Source: Wolfiporia cocos (taxonomy: Eukaryota; Basidiomycota; Agaricomycetes; Polyporales; Phaeolaceae). From it: a stretch of DNA of 64,000 nucleotides. Below the pieces are notes generated by a model that saw only the letters and a list, made by a program, of their open reading frames with translations, was not told the origin of the DNA and searched no databases. A program made the position numbers and the translations under genes. The stretch covers positions 2,542,001 to 2,606,000 of the forward strand of contig JACCLO010000008.1 in assembly GCA_029448655.1 (NCBI GenBank), given 5' to 3'. Below are positions 24,886 to 36,809 of the stretch, piece by piece (the stretch's first letter is position 1; every line of letters begins with the position of its first letter).

Positions 24886-25581
24886 ATGCCGAAAAAGCAA
24901 GTCCGTTTTTCCGAAACCGACACGTCGTCGTCTCCGGCTTGGAGCATATACACCAACATGCCCTCATCGCCTCCACTGGTCAACTTGCGGCCCATTTTCC
25001 CGCTTCCCGCCATTAACCCATATCAATCAATGCCCACCCCACATCCGCACAAAGTCCCACTCCCGGTATACATCTACCCCCAGAAGTCGATCGTCATTAA
25101 CCCTACGCTGGCTGTGAGACAACATGGCGGCCCACGTGGCTGGAGCTGGGGCATGACGTTCCACCCGGGGAGCTCGTTCTACGGCCAGCGGGGCCTGACT
25201 ACGACACAGCTGGCAGAGACGGCGACGTGGCCGATGACGTCCGCGCTCACGGTTTGCATCATTCACCCGACGTATCCCTGGCAGATTGCCGTGCATGCGG
25301 GCAGCCACAAGCACGTCACTGTTGAGGACGTCCTAAATGGGGTATATCACAACCTCTGCAAGACCATTTATTTCGATGCGATGCCACGCCAGCGCCGTGA
25401 CGATATTGCCGCTGCGTATTATGACCGCTGCATGCAGCTGAGTGGCTCGGAGGCGCAGGAAGAGGAGAAGAACTAGGGTGTACGCAGGGTCGACTACCTT
25501 CTGGATCTTGCTGGTATGGTTTTGCTTTCTAATGCATACTTGCAAAAGGAAGGTGTGGTGTTAGAACTCAAAGTAAAGTAG
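24886..25581 (+). pseudogene. DUF6699-type gene (copy 4) with one nonsense codon
   Basis: The frame starts at the ATG at 24886 (MPKKQVRFSETDTS) and shows the complete family order: HGGPRGWSWGMTF, LAETATWPMTSALTV, HPTYPWQIAV, VTVEDVLNGVYHNL, then an in-frame TAG at 25474-25476 (codon 197). In the same frame it continues with GVRRVDYLLDLAG and VVLELKVK before a second TAG at 25579-25581. In the other copies the residue at the TAG is Lys or Arg (NKGIRR, SRGILR, AKGVRR), so a single change of AAG to TAG explains the break. Length without the stop would be about 231 residues, normal for the family. The downstream frame is still clean, so the loss is recent, or the stop is tolerated. Confidence 0.8.
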
Positions 25582-26365
25582 GCCGACATTGAAATATTGA
25601 TAATGCCTCTCCCCCAAAATGAAAACCTCAGACTAACATAGCCGTGTATCTGTGCCCATCGGAGTCGCTACTGTGTGCTCTTTCCCGACAATGTAGTTTC
25701 AAATACTAGTACGATGTATCAGCTGTCATGAAGTAAATTTCTATACTCGTTTTGCAGCACATCTGGTTTATTACATCATATGCGATAACAGGAATTTATG
25801 GACTGCATTCCATCATCTCCTTCTCCAAGCATACAACTCGCGGATACCCAGCTCAAGTCTGGACATATAACAAAATATGAAGTCGTTGGCGTTCTAAACC
25901 GAACATTGCATGAGCCTTACGGAGAATAACATTGAGCTGCACTGACCATCTGATAATTCTAATTATTCGATTTTCATGCTACATCTATTAAAGATTTATA
26001 GAATGACTAAACGGGATAGCGTCGACTGTGTAGGTACATAGAGTAATCGAGTATCTTGTGAGGTAGCAAGTTTACGTACCCTCAGTCTGCTGTAGTCGAG
26101 GTGGAAAAGGACTGAGGGGGAAAGTTGTTGGGAGCCGGAAAGGATAGCAAGCGCTAAGCATGAAAGGACGAAAAAGAAAAGGAAAGGATAACATTAGTCG
26201 TAGGCAGAATTACAGTCTAACAATACATGGGGACAAGTAGCTATAGCCACGGGCAAAATGCTTCGCCGCGTCCAAGATGCGCCGATATGGAAACAGTAAT
26301 TTCTGCTTGACGCTCAGTGGAAATCGCGAACAATATTAGTGCACGAGCACGCAATTGCATGCGCA
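25582..26365. other. AT-rich intergenic, no gene recognised
   Basis: The base composition drops sharply from the GC-rich island upstream. No open frame of note and no repeat could be tied to the families described here. Confidence 0.45.
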
Positions 26366-26373
26366 TTTCTGGC

Positions 26374-29300
26374 TAGGGGCTCGGGCTCGGCGTTGAAGGG
26401 CTCGGGCTCAACAGAATGTCAAGCCGGGCCCTCTGTAATGGCTCAGGTCGGCTCAGGCCCTGCTCAGGCTCAGGCCGGGGCTTATTATAGGGTAGCTACG
26501 ATCTTGTAGATTCACATATCTGGTACATATACATCATCGTCGTCAGCACCATCTATGGAGTCAACAGCTTCAGGGTCCTCTAATTCAACAATCAAGTTGT
26601 CCCATGCTTCAGCCTCTCCCTGATCTGCCTGTACAGCACAGCTGTCATCTAGCATAGCAACTTCAGTAGCTGGTGTAGGATGTTCACGGTATAGCAGACC
26701 CTTTCGAATTGCGCACTTGGGAAACTGAAGGGCCTTGACAATGTCAGCGCACAGACGGTTTCGCCGCTTACTGATTGTGATTCCCGCAGACGAAATGGCA
26801 CGTTCACTTGATACTGAAGGCGCCATAATGGCAATGTAATCACAGGCAAGTGAAGCCCAAACAGGGTACCGTGCAGCATTGAGCTGTAAGCTTTACTATC
26901 AGTGAACTGCAGGAAATGAAAGCACAATGAAGATGTACCCCCCACCACTTCACAATTGAGAGATCTCTGAGGTGATCCATTGATTCAAGATAGATATCAA
27001 AACTTCGCTTCCATGGTTTATCGGGATCATCGTGCATGGATGTAGGTGTAATGTCTTCGTCCTCGTCATCAGAGAGCTCACGCATTGGATTACAAGTCTT
27101 CGCTGAAGCAGAGCCATCGGTCTTAGAGACTGCAGGCTGTGAGGTTGCTTCTTCAGTGGCCGGTGGATTCATTTGCGTGTAGCGCTCCTTATACTGATAT
27201 ATAGCCCGGCATGGAGTTCATGATAAAGCATGGACACTTACAATCTGTTCGACATGCTCTAGTGCTTCCTAAAGCAGCTCTGTGCCCCAATGCTTGCATA
27301 TATGGGCTGTCTTCTGTGAGGGATCAAGAACTACAGCTTCAAATTAGCCATACACAGCGCAGATAAGAAGACGACACTTACGCATTGCCATTATATACAC
27401 ATCCGAGTCGGTAGCTCTATTATGATACTGGTCTACCTTAGCAATTGTGGCCTGCAGCGCTTCCCAGAATGGCTCATAGCTTGGCCTATTTATACGATTT
27501 GACCACGCTCTATGGAGTGCCTCGAGTGCCGGTAGGGAAAGGTGTAGAGAAGGGCCCTCGTCAGATGAGAATGCTTGCTGCACATTTGCAGGTGGCTATA
27601 GAGTATAGACTATTAGTAATACTATTCAATATTCAATAGAGGCTCACCATGAGCAATTTGATGAAGAGCTTGACATGGTCTCACTCCTCTACTGACAACT
27701 GTAGCTCACTAAGCTTTTGATGTCTTGTCTGATCCTTCTCTTCCCGGGAAATCTCAAAGACAAAGCGGCCAACAACCTGAGTAAATGTCGAAGACCATCA
27801 CACTGGGACGTCAAGTAGCAGCTGGAGTGGTGTGGATGAGCCATCTTCAAGGAGACTTATGAAGAGCTGCTTTTGCTTTGACAAGGAACATTCCTGGAGT
27901 AGTTGTTACAATCAGCTACATCATCAGGGATGTATGATATCTCATCTGTTAACCTTGACTGTAATAGATCGCACTAGACCTATCTCATCACACTGTCCAT
28001 TACTCTCACCCATCAGATCCTCATCCGGTTTCGCAGGATCGAAGTGTTTTGATCTTCCGTATGTCGAAATCAAGGCCTGAGTTGCCAAGTTGATAACATG
28101 TGCAAGACATCTATAACAAGAGTCAGCAGACCTTGTCATTCTGGAGCCTGAGATATCACCGAAGACGTTGCTTTCTCCCATCAAATGGTTTCCCTGTCGC
28201 CTCCCTGATATATTCTGTAAATCACATCATCATTGTATCGTTATTGGCTGCATTGTTGCATGTGACATAGTCAATCTAATGAGAAAGCATAGAGGTGGTA
28301 AAAATGTTGTTGATACCTATAATTGACAAATTAGACCTACCTTTCCCTCAGTTCCAACACACCTGGCTATCTTGAAGAGTGCATGGCCAGGACATGCCCT
28401 GTTATGCGCGTTATTGAGCCAAGTAAAGCCAAGCAGGGCAGATTGAAGCTCCCATATGTTTGGCTGTGCTTCCTCAATCCAATGGCTCATGACCGCAAAA
28501 TATCCGTCCGTGTTCGAAGCTTGCCATGCATCGCACATCAGGCTGATGAGTCCATCAACAGTAGGGCTCTAGGTAGTATACCTCAGTTAATCTGTATGAT
28601 ACTGAAATAAAATCAGAATGCACCCAGAGCCATTCATGTAAATGTGTTAGCTGTTTCTTGAATGTGTCCATGATCTCACGTCGCATCTGCTTATGGTCAG
28701 GGATTCTGACCCCATTTGTAGCACATGCTGCAATTTCAACCATGCTCTTGAATGATGGGTGCTCGAGAGCCTGAATAGGCTGTAACAACAAGGTGAAGTC
28801 AGCACTGACAAGCACTATATAAGCATTAAGCTAACATACCTGATCTGTCACAACAAGCCACTCAATTGCTGCCTCTCGGAATAGCACATCAGAGTACGGA
28901 ATGGCATGCTCCTTCGGTGGTGGTCTCTCCCATAAGTGAGTCAAGAGAAGACTGCAAGTCGGCCTTCATCTGATCACGCCGCCGCTTCGTATCCCTTGGC
29001 AGCATTTATTGAAACTTGTTTTCTTCGCACCACTTGAGATATTCGGCCTATAGCGCTGTGTTCCATCTGGGAAATCACATATGAGTAAATATATAGACTT
29101 ACCCTATGTGTGGACCTTAGATGCCTTCGCAATGTGGTGACTTCGGCAACATATGGTACGGTTCAGCTGTACTTTTTCTATTGCATGGTAAGCATGATTT
29201 ACGATGTGTGATAAGAGATACATATGAGCACTTTAGGCAGTTACAATGCGGCTTCACTGTGCCATTCAAGATACACCTGTCATATTGTGTTGAAGAGAAG

Positions 29301-30051
29301 AGCACCAGATCATGGCTTCAAACTTCCTGCCAAGTCTTTGAGGCCTCTGAGATGCCCACAATCTGGACATTATCGTTGGCATCTAGGAGCAGTGCATCTA
29401 AGTAAGCATATATGTACAAGAAGATGTAGCGGCACACCTTCTGTGTCCTCCTCTGCACCTATAGGGCCATAGAAGCTCAGCCTAGCCGACAAAATAAGGG
29501 ATTATTACTCACATTGTCCCTCTATGTCCTTATCAGTATCAGCCCTGTGCCATTTTCCGAGGACATGGCCTTTTGGTATGGCTATTGGAGATTCAGGTTG
29601 TGTGTCGGCTTGAACTGGTTCTGGCACTGGTGCATCACTGGTGTGTTGACATGCCTCCACAGCTAGCTGGTGGGAGCAGAGCTCAGAGGTCACAACATTG
29701 GAGGTATCTATTATCTTCGAAGGAGGACGCCTCGTCCGCTTTTGGGTGAGGACAGCCTCTCCACTATCAGAAGCAGGTGACATGAGACACAAGATCGCTG
29801 CAAATAAAATGACCGCTCCATTGGAACTGGGTTTAATATTCCAGATGATGACAAATCACTATACAGTACTTATTCCAAAATAGGATACTTAAACCTCAAA
29901 GCCGCCGGCTCAGGGCTCGGCTACGGCCGGCTTAGGACACAAGCTGGGCCCTGAGCCGTTCAAGCCCTCCCCTAGGGCCCAGCTTGGCCCGGCCTAAGTC
30001 GGCTCAGTCAGGACCGGCTCATGGCTTCAAGCCGGGCTTTGCACATCACTA
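26374..30051 (-). mobile_element. hAT transposon carrying a decayed transposase gene
   Basis: The right end is GGCTTTGCACATCACTA, the same terminus as the short hAT elements in this window. The left end starts TAGGGGCTCGGGC, apparently TAGTGATGTGC with about 10 bp lost. The flanks TTTCTGGC (26366-26373) and CTTCTGGC (30052-30059) match at 7 of 8 positions, as expected for a diverged 8-bp hAT duplication. GGCTCGG/GGCCCGG subterminal repeats fill about 130-150 bp at both ends. The interior carries the transposase pseudogene on the minus strand. Confidence 0.8.
26512..29792 (-). pseudogene. hAT-family transposase, multi-exon, inactivated
   Basis: Homology-like blocks occur in order on the minus strand. 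There is an N-terminal low-complexity segment (29792-29505), a BED-zinc-finger-like Cys/His region (about 29305-29117), CDAWQASNTDGYFAV and LLGFTWLNNAHN (28538-28317), RCLAHVINLATQALIS (28130-28060), a Leu-rich block (about 27890-27650), PALEALHRAWSNRINRPSYE (27583-27440), DKPWKRSFDIYLESMD (about 27025-26980) and the C-terminal hAT dimerisation motif MAPSVSSERAISSAGITIS (26826-26770). The order matches fungal hAT transposases. At least two in-frame TGA codons interrupt the Leu-rich block (27800-27798, at VPV-stop-WSS, and 27683-27681, at VEE-stop-DHV). Introns separate several blocks, for example one ending just before LNAARYPVWA near 26888. Confidence 0.82.
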
Positions 30052-30255
30052 CTTCTGGCTAGCATGTCTGGTTTTGATGTCTCCATGCAGTAGATGCTTG
30101 AAAGCTGAAGACATTGTCACTGACACTGCCAATGTAATGCACCACAATCCATCTGCTCCTTCTTGTTTGCTAACAGGCTTGAAGACCATTGTCCGCAGTA
30201 TCTATACACAGGGTCAAAAGCACGTGGTGCTTGCAAAAAAAAACCATGTTGGAGT

Positions 30256-30859
30256 TAGTGATGTGCACGGCCTGGCCTGGTCTGAAAGCCACAGCTACAG
30301 CTTGGCTTGAGGTGGCTTGGGCTTACCATGAATGCAAGCCAGACCCTATATAACAGCTTGGGCCCAGCTTGGGCCTGGCTCAGGCTCAGGCCATGGCTTA
30401 TGGGTAATCAGGAAGGACCTCAGAATTATTAGTTCATACAGTTCAAAATGGTGGCACAACATATTCAGAATGCTTATATGTCTACTACTTATTGTTATTT
30501 TGATCTACAACTGCTTTCTCAGCTGCTTATGACATTGATGAAAAATTCAGATCCTGATTGCAACAGTAGTTATGAAGTTCTGCACCATGTTAGTGGGTCA
30601 CAAGTCACCGCAATGATTGTTGAGAACATTTAGGATGGAACTTCACAAAATCTCACACTAAAGGACCTGTTTTTTCTAATTACAATGAAGCTACAGTTGC
30701 ATGCCTAAGCTGCCAGCTCAGGGCTCGGCTCAGGGCTGGCCCAAGATACAAGCTGGGCCCTGAGCCCTTCTAAGCCATCCCTTGGGGCTGGCTTGGCTCT
30801 GCCTAAGTCAGCTTGGCTGGGCCAGCTCAGGGATTTGGGCTGGGATTTGCACATCACTA
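30256..30859. mobile_element. Second non-autonomous hAT element (604 bp)
   Basis: It starts TAGTGATGTGCACGGCC and ends GATTTGCACATCACTA, with GC-rich GGCCTGGCC/GGCTCGGCT subterminal repeats at both ends and no coding interior. The flanking octamers GTTGGAGT and GTTGGAAC agree at 6 of 8 positions, consistent with an old duplication. It lies only 204 bp beyond the larger hAT element. Confidence 0.78.
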
Positions 30860-30867
30860 GTTGGAAC

Positions 30868-32699
30868 CACCCAGTGTGTGCTGTCCCTCAAGTTAGCGCA
30901 TCATGTGTCACAGGCTGATTTCATTGCTCTAGCCAACAACTAACAATGTCTGACAAGTTCCCTTATCTTACCTTAGCACCTGTTCCTTATATAGTAATCC
31001 TAGTCACATGCCAAACCCTAACCAGGTACTTAGTGTAGCAACCATGATCATCTACGATCACTCCAATCCACCTATCAATCCAACATGTGATTGCCACTGT
31101 TTCACTACATTACCATGGACTCTGCCATTACTGGCTACATAGCATAACATGTACAAACACTAGAATAGTATATATACTGGCTTATGAGCTGGATAGCACC
31201 CCAGACTTGCCTTGGCTTTTTACACCTTGAACAACCCAGACTAGCAATACACCTTTGTGTGAGTGCTATTGCCCTGGCTCTTGTTTGAGTTCACTGCTTG
31301 TGTCATAAGATGAGTCTCCTCCCTGAATAGCATTTACTCTACTCAACCCTGGTGCACTAGGGGCAAAGTGCATTTCCTCTCTGCACTACATTCTGCTTGC
31401 AGATGTAGCTTAGACAATCTTATCTGGCTGCTTGAACCAGGCCTAAGGTTCAGGGTTCTGGGGGAAATATTCCATTGAACAGCATGTAGGGGACCTATCC
31501 TACCATTTCTTTGAAGCTACTGGGCCACCTTTATGTAAGGCAAAATAAAGGCTTTGGGTACCATCCTCACCAGAGTAACTGCAACCCACCATGAAATATT
31601 CAAAGGTGGCAAGGGGGCTTCTGGCAGACTATCAGAGCACTGGGCAATTATTCACAAGCATTACCACTCCATTACCTACCAGAACACTGATACGATATAG
31701 CCTGGTACCTACCCAGTAGCCAAAGAGTCTGAAGCAACTACACTGTATGGCACTTGCCCTGTACAACAGAATTTTACACACTCCATCACATAGGCAGATA
31801 ATTTCTGTGCCCCCAGTATCCTGAATTAGCTTTGGGGCTGGACAAGGTTTTGGAGGCTGCGATTTCTAGCCAGCCTTGGGCAGAAAACCCCTTGGTGTTT
31901 CTTGGCACATCCCCAAAAAGAGGTGGTCGCAGTTTATAGTGGTTCAGAGGTTAATATATCACACCTCAACAGCTGCTAGATGGTCCCACAGCAGGAAGTG
32001 ATTGCCTCAGAGCATGACTACAATCTTTGTACAATATTCTCATAGTGTATGTCATCTCTCTATGCACCCCCAGCCACCAACATGTCTGCACACCCCAAAA
32101 ACATGGACCCAATGGATGTTCTCCAAGAAGCATTTGAGAACATCACCCTTGGGTGAATACCACCCCTCTCCCAAGCAACTTACAACCTGTCCACCCCACA
32201 TGCCAACAGCTAGGAACTTACTCCCTGGAAATGTGAAATGAGCGGGAGCCACCCAACCTGTCTCAGATCATCACTGTCTTTCAGGTTGCACAGCAGGCAT
32301 GCGAGTCTGGGACCATTCAGGGCCCACACAACAACCTAGCCATGTAATGGTAGAACCAGAGCCTGTACACAGGACATGATAACCAGGTTCCTACAGGAAG
32401 CCCATTGGTTGCAAGCTGACACAATTCAGGCTGGTGACATGGCCTCACCAAAAATTTGGGCCTGGTCAGTATGCATGGAAACCCCTCGGCAGAGCTCAGT
32501 CTGTGGCCCACAACCACTCCTGACCCTGCCTTGCACTGCTGACCCAAGCTATGGGCACAATCTATTTATGGGGATAGTACTACTAAGATTCTAGCAGGCA
32601 CTGATCCCTCCATTGGTAGCACCACCCCAAGCACCCAAGAACACCTGGGGAGCCATGCCTCTCCAAGGAACTCCAGCATTGATGTGGCAGCCCAAGAAA
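30868..32699 (+). mobile_element. Family C retroelement relic: LTR-like repeat and gag fragment
   Basis: About 31120-31300 resembles, in inverted orientation, 41700-41900: a GCCATTACTGGC motif, a TATATA box, CAGACTTG-CTTGGC and an ACACC-TTTGTGTGAG block. Further on, a frame with an ATG at 32082 (MSAHPKNMDPMDVLQEAFEN) and stretches up to ALMWQPKK at 32699 read like Gag but contain stops, such as the TGA at 32154. The frame is cut exactly where LTR 32700-33416 begins. Its continuation, KVREPGDFSGDSFKDWYM, lies inverted at 36809-36592. Confidence 0.55.
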
Positions 32700-33416
32700 T
32701 GTTACAGATATTCAGATTTTATTTTGACACTGACAGAACTCACCACTGGGTGAATATGATACAGGGACTTGTTGTGCAACTGACCCCCTGGTTAATCGTA
32801 ACACATACTGGGCTTAACCCTGGTTGTACTAGCAGATGGGACTCAACCCGATCTTGACAGATCCAACTTGGTCGCGTTTCATATTTATCAATCACTGATT
32901 AGTGGATGGTGTTCAACCACCATCATCATTCCTATCTATCGTCTCAGATATATCACTACATACTTATCAAATGTTTCATACTATAGCGTAGATAGTATTG
33001 GTGACATCTGGGAAGGACTTGACCCCAAAAATCCTGACATAGTATAAAAGCTGTATGTACTTACTGTCAAGGCTCTTCAGCTTGACCTTGTTGTATAAAC
33101 AAGAGGTCTTATACTCATCCTCAAACATAGGAAACTACACTCAGTATTCACTGAGCTCTCAAACCGACTAAGTCCTCAAAGTGCACACAGACTTCTCAGA
33201 CTTAGGCAAGTACTCTATTCTATAAGACTTGCGTCCAGAAGAAGATTACATTCTCTAATGTGTATTGGATATTGAACAATCCCCTACAGTCTTTAATGTA
33301 GGGCTCGAAGGCTTATTGACAGGAATAATTGCCTTGCACTTGTCCAAAGGACTGCGTGCAGAAGAACAACATATATTCACACTACGAATATACAAATGGG
33401 TATACGACCCATAACA
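32700..33416 (+). repeat. Family A LTR, left partner of an inverted pair
   Basis: 717 bp starting TGTTACAG and ending CCCATAACA, aligned throughout with the LTRs of the full-length element A. It is almost identical to 36810-37526 on the opposite strand, including private changes not found in the other A LTRs. Its flanks do not match each other: AGAAA (32695-32699) on the left and GGATC (33417-33421) on the right. See the inversion finding. Confidence 0.88.
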
Positions 33417-34562
33417 GGATCCCCCACTCAACCGGAGACCCTTGTTTCATGTACAACAACCCTATGCCCATAGTTCCCCTGTTACAGTTGTTTCAATTTT
33501 TCGAATGCTGGCAGAACTCACCATTGGGTGAATACGATACAGGGACTCGTTGCACAACCAGCTCCCCTGGCTACTTGTGATCCTACTGGGTGCATCCCCA
33601 GTTGTACTAGTGTATAGGGTGCATTTCGACCTTGACAGATCCAACTCTGTCCTTGTTTCATATTTATCATTTGATGATTGACGAGTGGCATTCAACCGCC
33701 ATTATCATCACTATCTATCGTTTCAGATATATCACTACATACTCATCAAACATTTCGTACTATAGCATAGATAGTGTCAGTGACATCTGGGACAGACAGG
33801 ACTCCAGAAATCCAATGTAGTATATAAACCAATGTACTTAACATTGAGGCTCTTCAGCTTGACCTTGTTGTATAAACAAGAAGTCTTATACTCATTCTCA
33901 AATGTAGGAAACTACGCTCAGTATTTGCCAAGCCCTGAACCAACTAAGTACACACTGACTTCTCAGACTTAGGCAAGTCTTATATTCTAGAAGGCTTGCT
34001 CTTGAAACAACTATATTCTCTAACATGTATTGAATATCAAATGACCCCTTAAGTCTCTGACTTAGGACCCAAAGGCTTATTCAGATTATATTTGCCTTGC
34101 ACTCGTCTACAGGACTACGTGCAGAAGAATGATCTATATTCATGACTTTAATATACGAATGGGTATACAACCTGTAATATCCCCATTGTATCAGGCTCTA
34201 GCTGATGTTCTGTGTCTAACCACAGAACTTCTACATTTCAGCTCTTGTTGCATTCAACAGCAATGCTTCATATTTGTCTACTTAGCATGCTAGCCTTATG
34301 GACTTAATAGTAGTAGTATCATAGACACTATGACCCCAGTCGATAACTAACAGTATATAACCTAATATAAATACTGGCCAAGTCCCTCAGCTTGACCTTG
34401 TTGAATTACAAGGATCTTATACTCATTCTCAAAGCTTAAACAATTAAGCCTCAACTTATATATCGATGCTGACTCTGTGGAGTCTGACAAGTAGTGCACT
34501 ACTTGACTTGCTGAGTAACTTGTCTTAGTTATTTCAGCTAAATGGATATTCAATCCATAACA
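33417..34562 (+). repeat. Family B LTR, distal part, containing a nested A solo LTR
   Basis: 33422-33474 and 34185-34562 together match the family B LTR from CCACTCAACCGG (about position 104 of the LTR) to its end at CCATAACA. Between them lies a solo A LTR (33480-34179). The missing first part of this B LTR is at 37532-37629 on the minus strand; the two parts plus the 5-bp GATCC overlap add up to about 539 bp, the normal B length. The separation is explained by the inversion. Confidence 0.8.
33480..34179 (+). repeat. Solo LTR, family A, TSD TCCCC
   Basis: 700 bp from TGTTACAG to CCTGTAATA. It is flanked by the identical pentamers TCCCC at 33475-33479 and 34180-34184, inside a family B LTR. 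The A-type core promoter and the GACCTTG motif are still visible near 33850. Confidence 0.88.
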
Positions 34563-34630
34563 GTGATAAGGGTTGTGAATAGGCGCCCATAGATCGTGGT
34601 ATGGTTGTGGTAAGGGTCACAGTAAGCATG

Positions 34631-35172
34631 TGTTACAGATTGAATATCTGTTTAGCTGAAATAACTAACACAGGTTACTCAGCAAGTCAAGTAGCACACT
34701 ACTTGTCAGACTCTGCAGAGTCAGAGCATCAATATACAAGTTGAGGCTTAATTGCTTAAGCTTTGAGAACGAGTATAGGATCCTTGTAATTCAACAAGGT
34801 TGAGCTGAGGAACTTGACCAGTATTTTACATCTGATTATATACTATGACTTATTGACTGGGGTCATAGTGTCCATGGTACTGCTACCATTAAGTCCATAA
34901 GGCTAGCATGCCAAGTAGATGAATATGGAGTCCTGTTGTTGAATGCAACAAGAGCTAAAATGTAGAAGCCCTGTGGTTAGACCCAGAATATCAACTAGAA
35001 CCTGATACATTGGGGAACTATGGGCATAGGGCTGTTGTACATGAAATGAGGGTCTCCAGTTAAGTGGGGATCCCTATAATAAAGCACACAGTGAAGCGGT
35101 TGAATACTAAGGCCCTCTGTACAGTGAGGCATCAAAGAAAAAACATCAGGTATACCTGTGCAGACCATAACA
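34631..35172 (-). repeat. Solo LTR, family B, TSD GCATG
   Basis: 542 bp on the minus strand with perfect GCATG duplications (34626-34630 and 35173-35177). The sequence aligns with the 5' LTR of element B (60205-60745). Confidence 0.88.
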
Positions 35173-35430
35173 GCATGCATATCTTGTGGTCATGGTCACA
35201 GTAAGGGCACATAGGTTGCACCAAGCTTGAAATAAGCACTTATAGCTCATTGCAAGGCCTAGGGTGGCCTGTACATAACATATAAATTGAGATGGACAAT
35301 TTTTTATAAAATTATGCTTGTGATAAGGGTCGTGAACAAGCGCCCATAGCAGTTAGTTGCCTCTGACATGAATTCTGAAGATATCATGTAAAGCAACCCA
35401 ATGTCTGTCCTGACTATCCAAAATATTAGT

Positions 35431-35519
35431 TGCCCTGTAGTCTAGTTGGCTATTGCATTGTATTCTGTTGTATTCTTGATCTGGTCTTTTGGTCTTCAAG
35501 TTCAAATCCTGGCCTTGCC
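35431..35519 (+). other. tRNA-like / SINE-head candidate
   Basis: TAGTCTAGTTGG (35438-35449) fits the internal promoter A box and GTTCAAATCC (35500-35509) the B box of tRNA genes, spaced 50 bp apart, with GCCCTG before and CTGGCCTTGCC after. The spacing is long and I could not fold a full cloverleaf with a clear anticodon. A tRNA-derived SINE head or a decayed intron-containing tRNA is therefore more likely than a working tRNA gene. Confidence 0.35.
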
Positions 35520-35942
35520 TTTTATTTTTGCAGTAGATTAATCTGCCAACTGTGGCAGATTAACCTGTGTGCATAGCTGGCAACTACAGAAACTCAAGTG
35601 AAGGGCAGTGGAAAGGATTGAGATGATTGACTGAAGTCCTGTGCCCATTGCTTGCAGTGTGTTCAGTAAACTGGGAATGGTCAACACAAAGTATCAGTTC
35701 ATGGCTATAGTCAGATGTACAATGGTAATCTACAGTAGAATGACTGTAGCTCATGGAAGCTCCCAGGGTTGATGTTCTCTAGATGTTAAGTTCACAGAGA
35801 AACTATACCCTGAAGAGTGGAATGCATGAGTAGCATGGAATTCACCTCCTTCATAACATGCTGTACAGGTTTCATCTGCCTCAAGCCCACTGTTGAGCCT
35901 CTGGTTCTCATTGAAAATGAAGGAGGACTTCATTGTCATGCT

Positions 35943-36485
35943 TGTTACAGTCTGCGCAGGGACTAATGAATATCTTTTACTGACACCTCATTGGAAAGAG
36001 GGACTTAGCATTCAACTGCTTTATCATGCACCTTACTCTAGGGATCCCCGCTCAACCGGTGACCCTTGTTTCATGTACAACAGCCCTATGCCCATAGTCT
36101 TGCAACGTATCAGGTTCTAGTTGATATCATGTGTCTAACCACAGGGTTCTTACATTTCAGCCACTGTTGTGCTCAACTGCAGCACCTCATATTTGTTATC
36201 ATAGCATGCTAGCCTTATGAACTTAATGGTAGCAGTACCAAGGACACTATGACCCCAGTTATAGGATCGTAGTATATAACCCTATGTAAATACTGGTTGA
36301 GTTCCTCAGCTCGACCTTGTTGAATTACAAGGATCTTATACTCGTTCTCAAGGGCTTGAGCAATTAAGCCTGCAGCTTGTATATCAATGCTCTGACTCTG
36401 TGGAGTCCAATGAGTAGTGTGCTACTCAATATGCTGAGTAACTTGACTTAGTTAATTCAGCTGAACGGATATTCAATCCATAACA
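35943..36485 (+). repeat. LTR, family B, flanks not duplicated
   Basis: 543 bp from TGTTACAG to CCATAACA, with the B-type TATATAA box and the CTCAGCTCGACCTTG start region intact. The flanks ATGCT and GTTTA do not match, so it is either an old recombinant or an LTR left by a rearranged element. Confidence 0.82.
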
Positions 36486-36591
36486 GTTTATGTGTCTGAG
36501 GTCTTATACCTCAGACTCTTCATGTTATCATTGGGGCATGCCCCTCAGCCTTACATTACTGCATGCTAGTCTGCATGCCCTAGGTCTTCCC

Positions 36592-36809
36592 CTATGAGTG
36601 TTTTGTTACACCAACCACTTCCCCACCGAATTTTTGGTATGTCCAGTAAATCTGTGACATGTCAATGTACAGACTGAGCTGCATGTACCAGTCCTTGAAG
36701 CTGTCACCACTGAAGTCACCTGGTTCCCTGACCTTGGATTTGTAGTGGAGGTTGGGGACCAGGGCTGGGAGTACCAAGTACATTTCCCATTGCAAGGGCA
36801 CCAGTTTCT
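36592..36809 (-). pseudogene. gag: Gag relic, continuation of the family C gag
   Basis: The minus-strand frame reads LVPLQWEMYLVLPALVPN, then KVREPGDFSGDSFKDWYM and IYWTYQKFGGEV before a stop near 36592. This resembles the amphipathic region of LTR-retrotransposon Gag. It begins exactly at the 36810 LTR junction. It continues in frame from codons AAG-AAA at the other LTR junction (32694-32699) once the 5-bp duplication AGAAA is counted once. Confidence 0.6.

Noticed and set aside
35943..36485. A second inversion at this B LTR
   Set aside because: Its flanks ATGCT/GTTTA do not pair with flanks of any other B LTR in the window, so no exchange can be shown.
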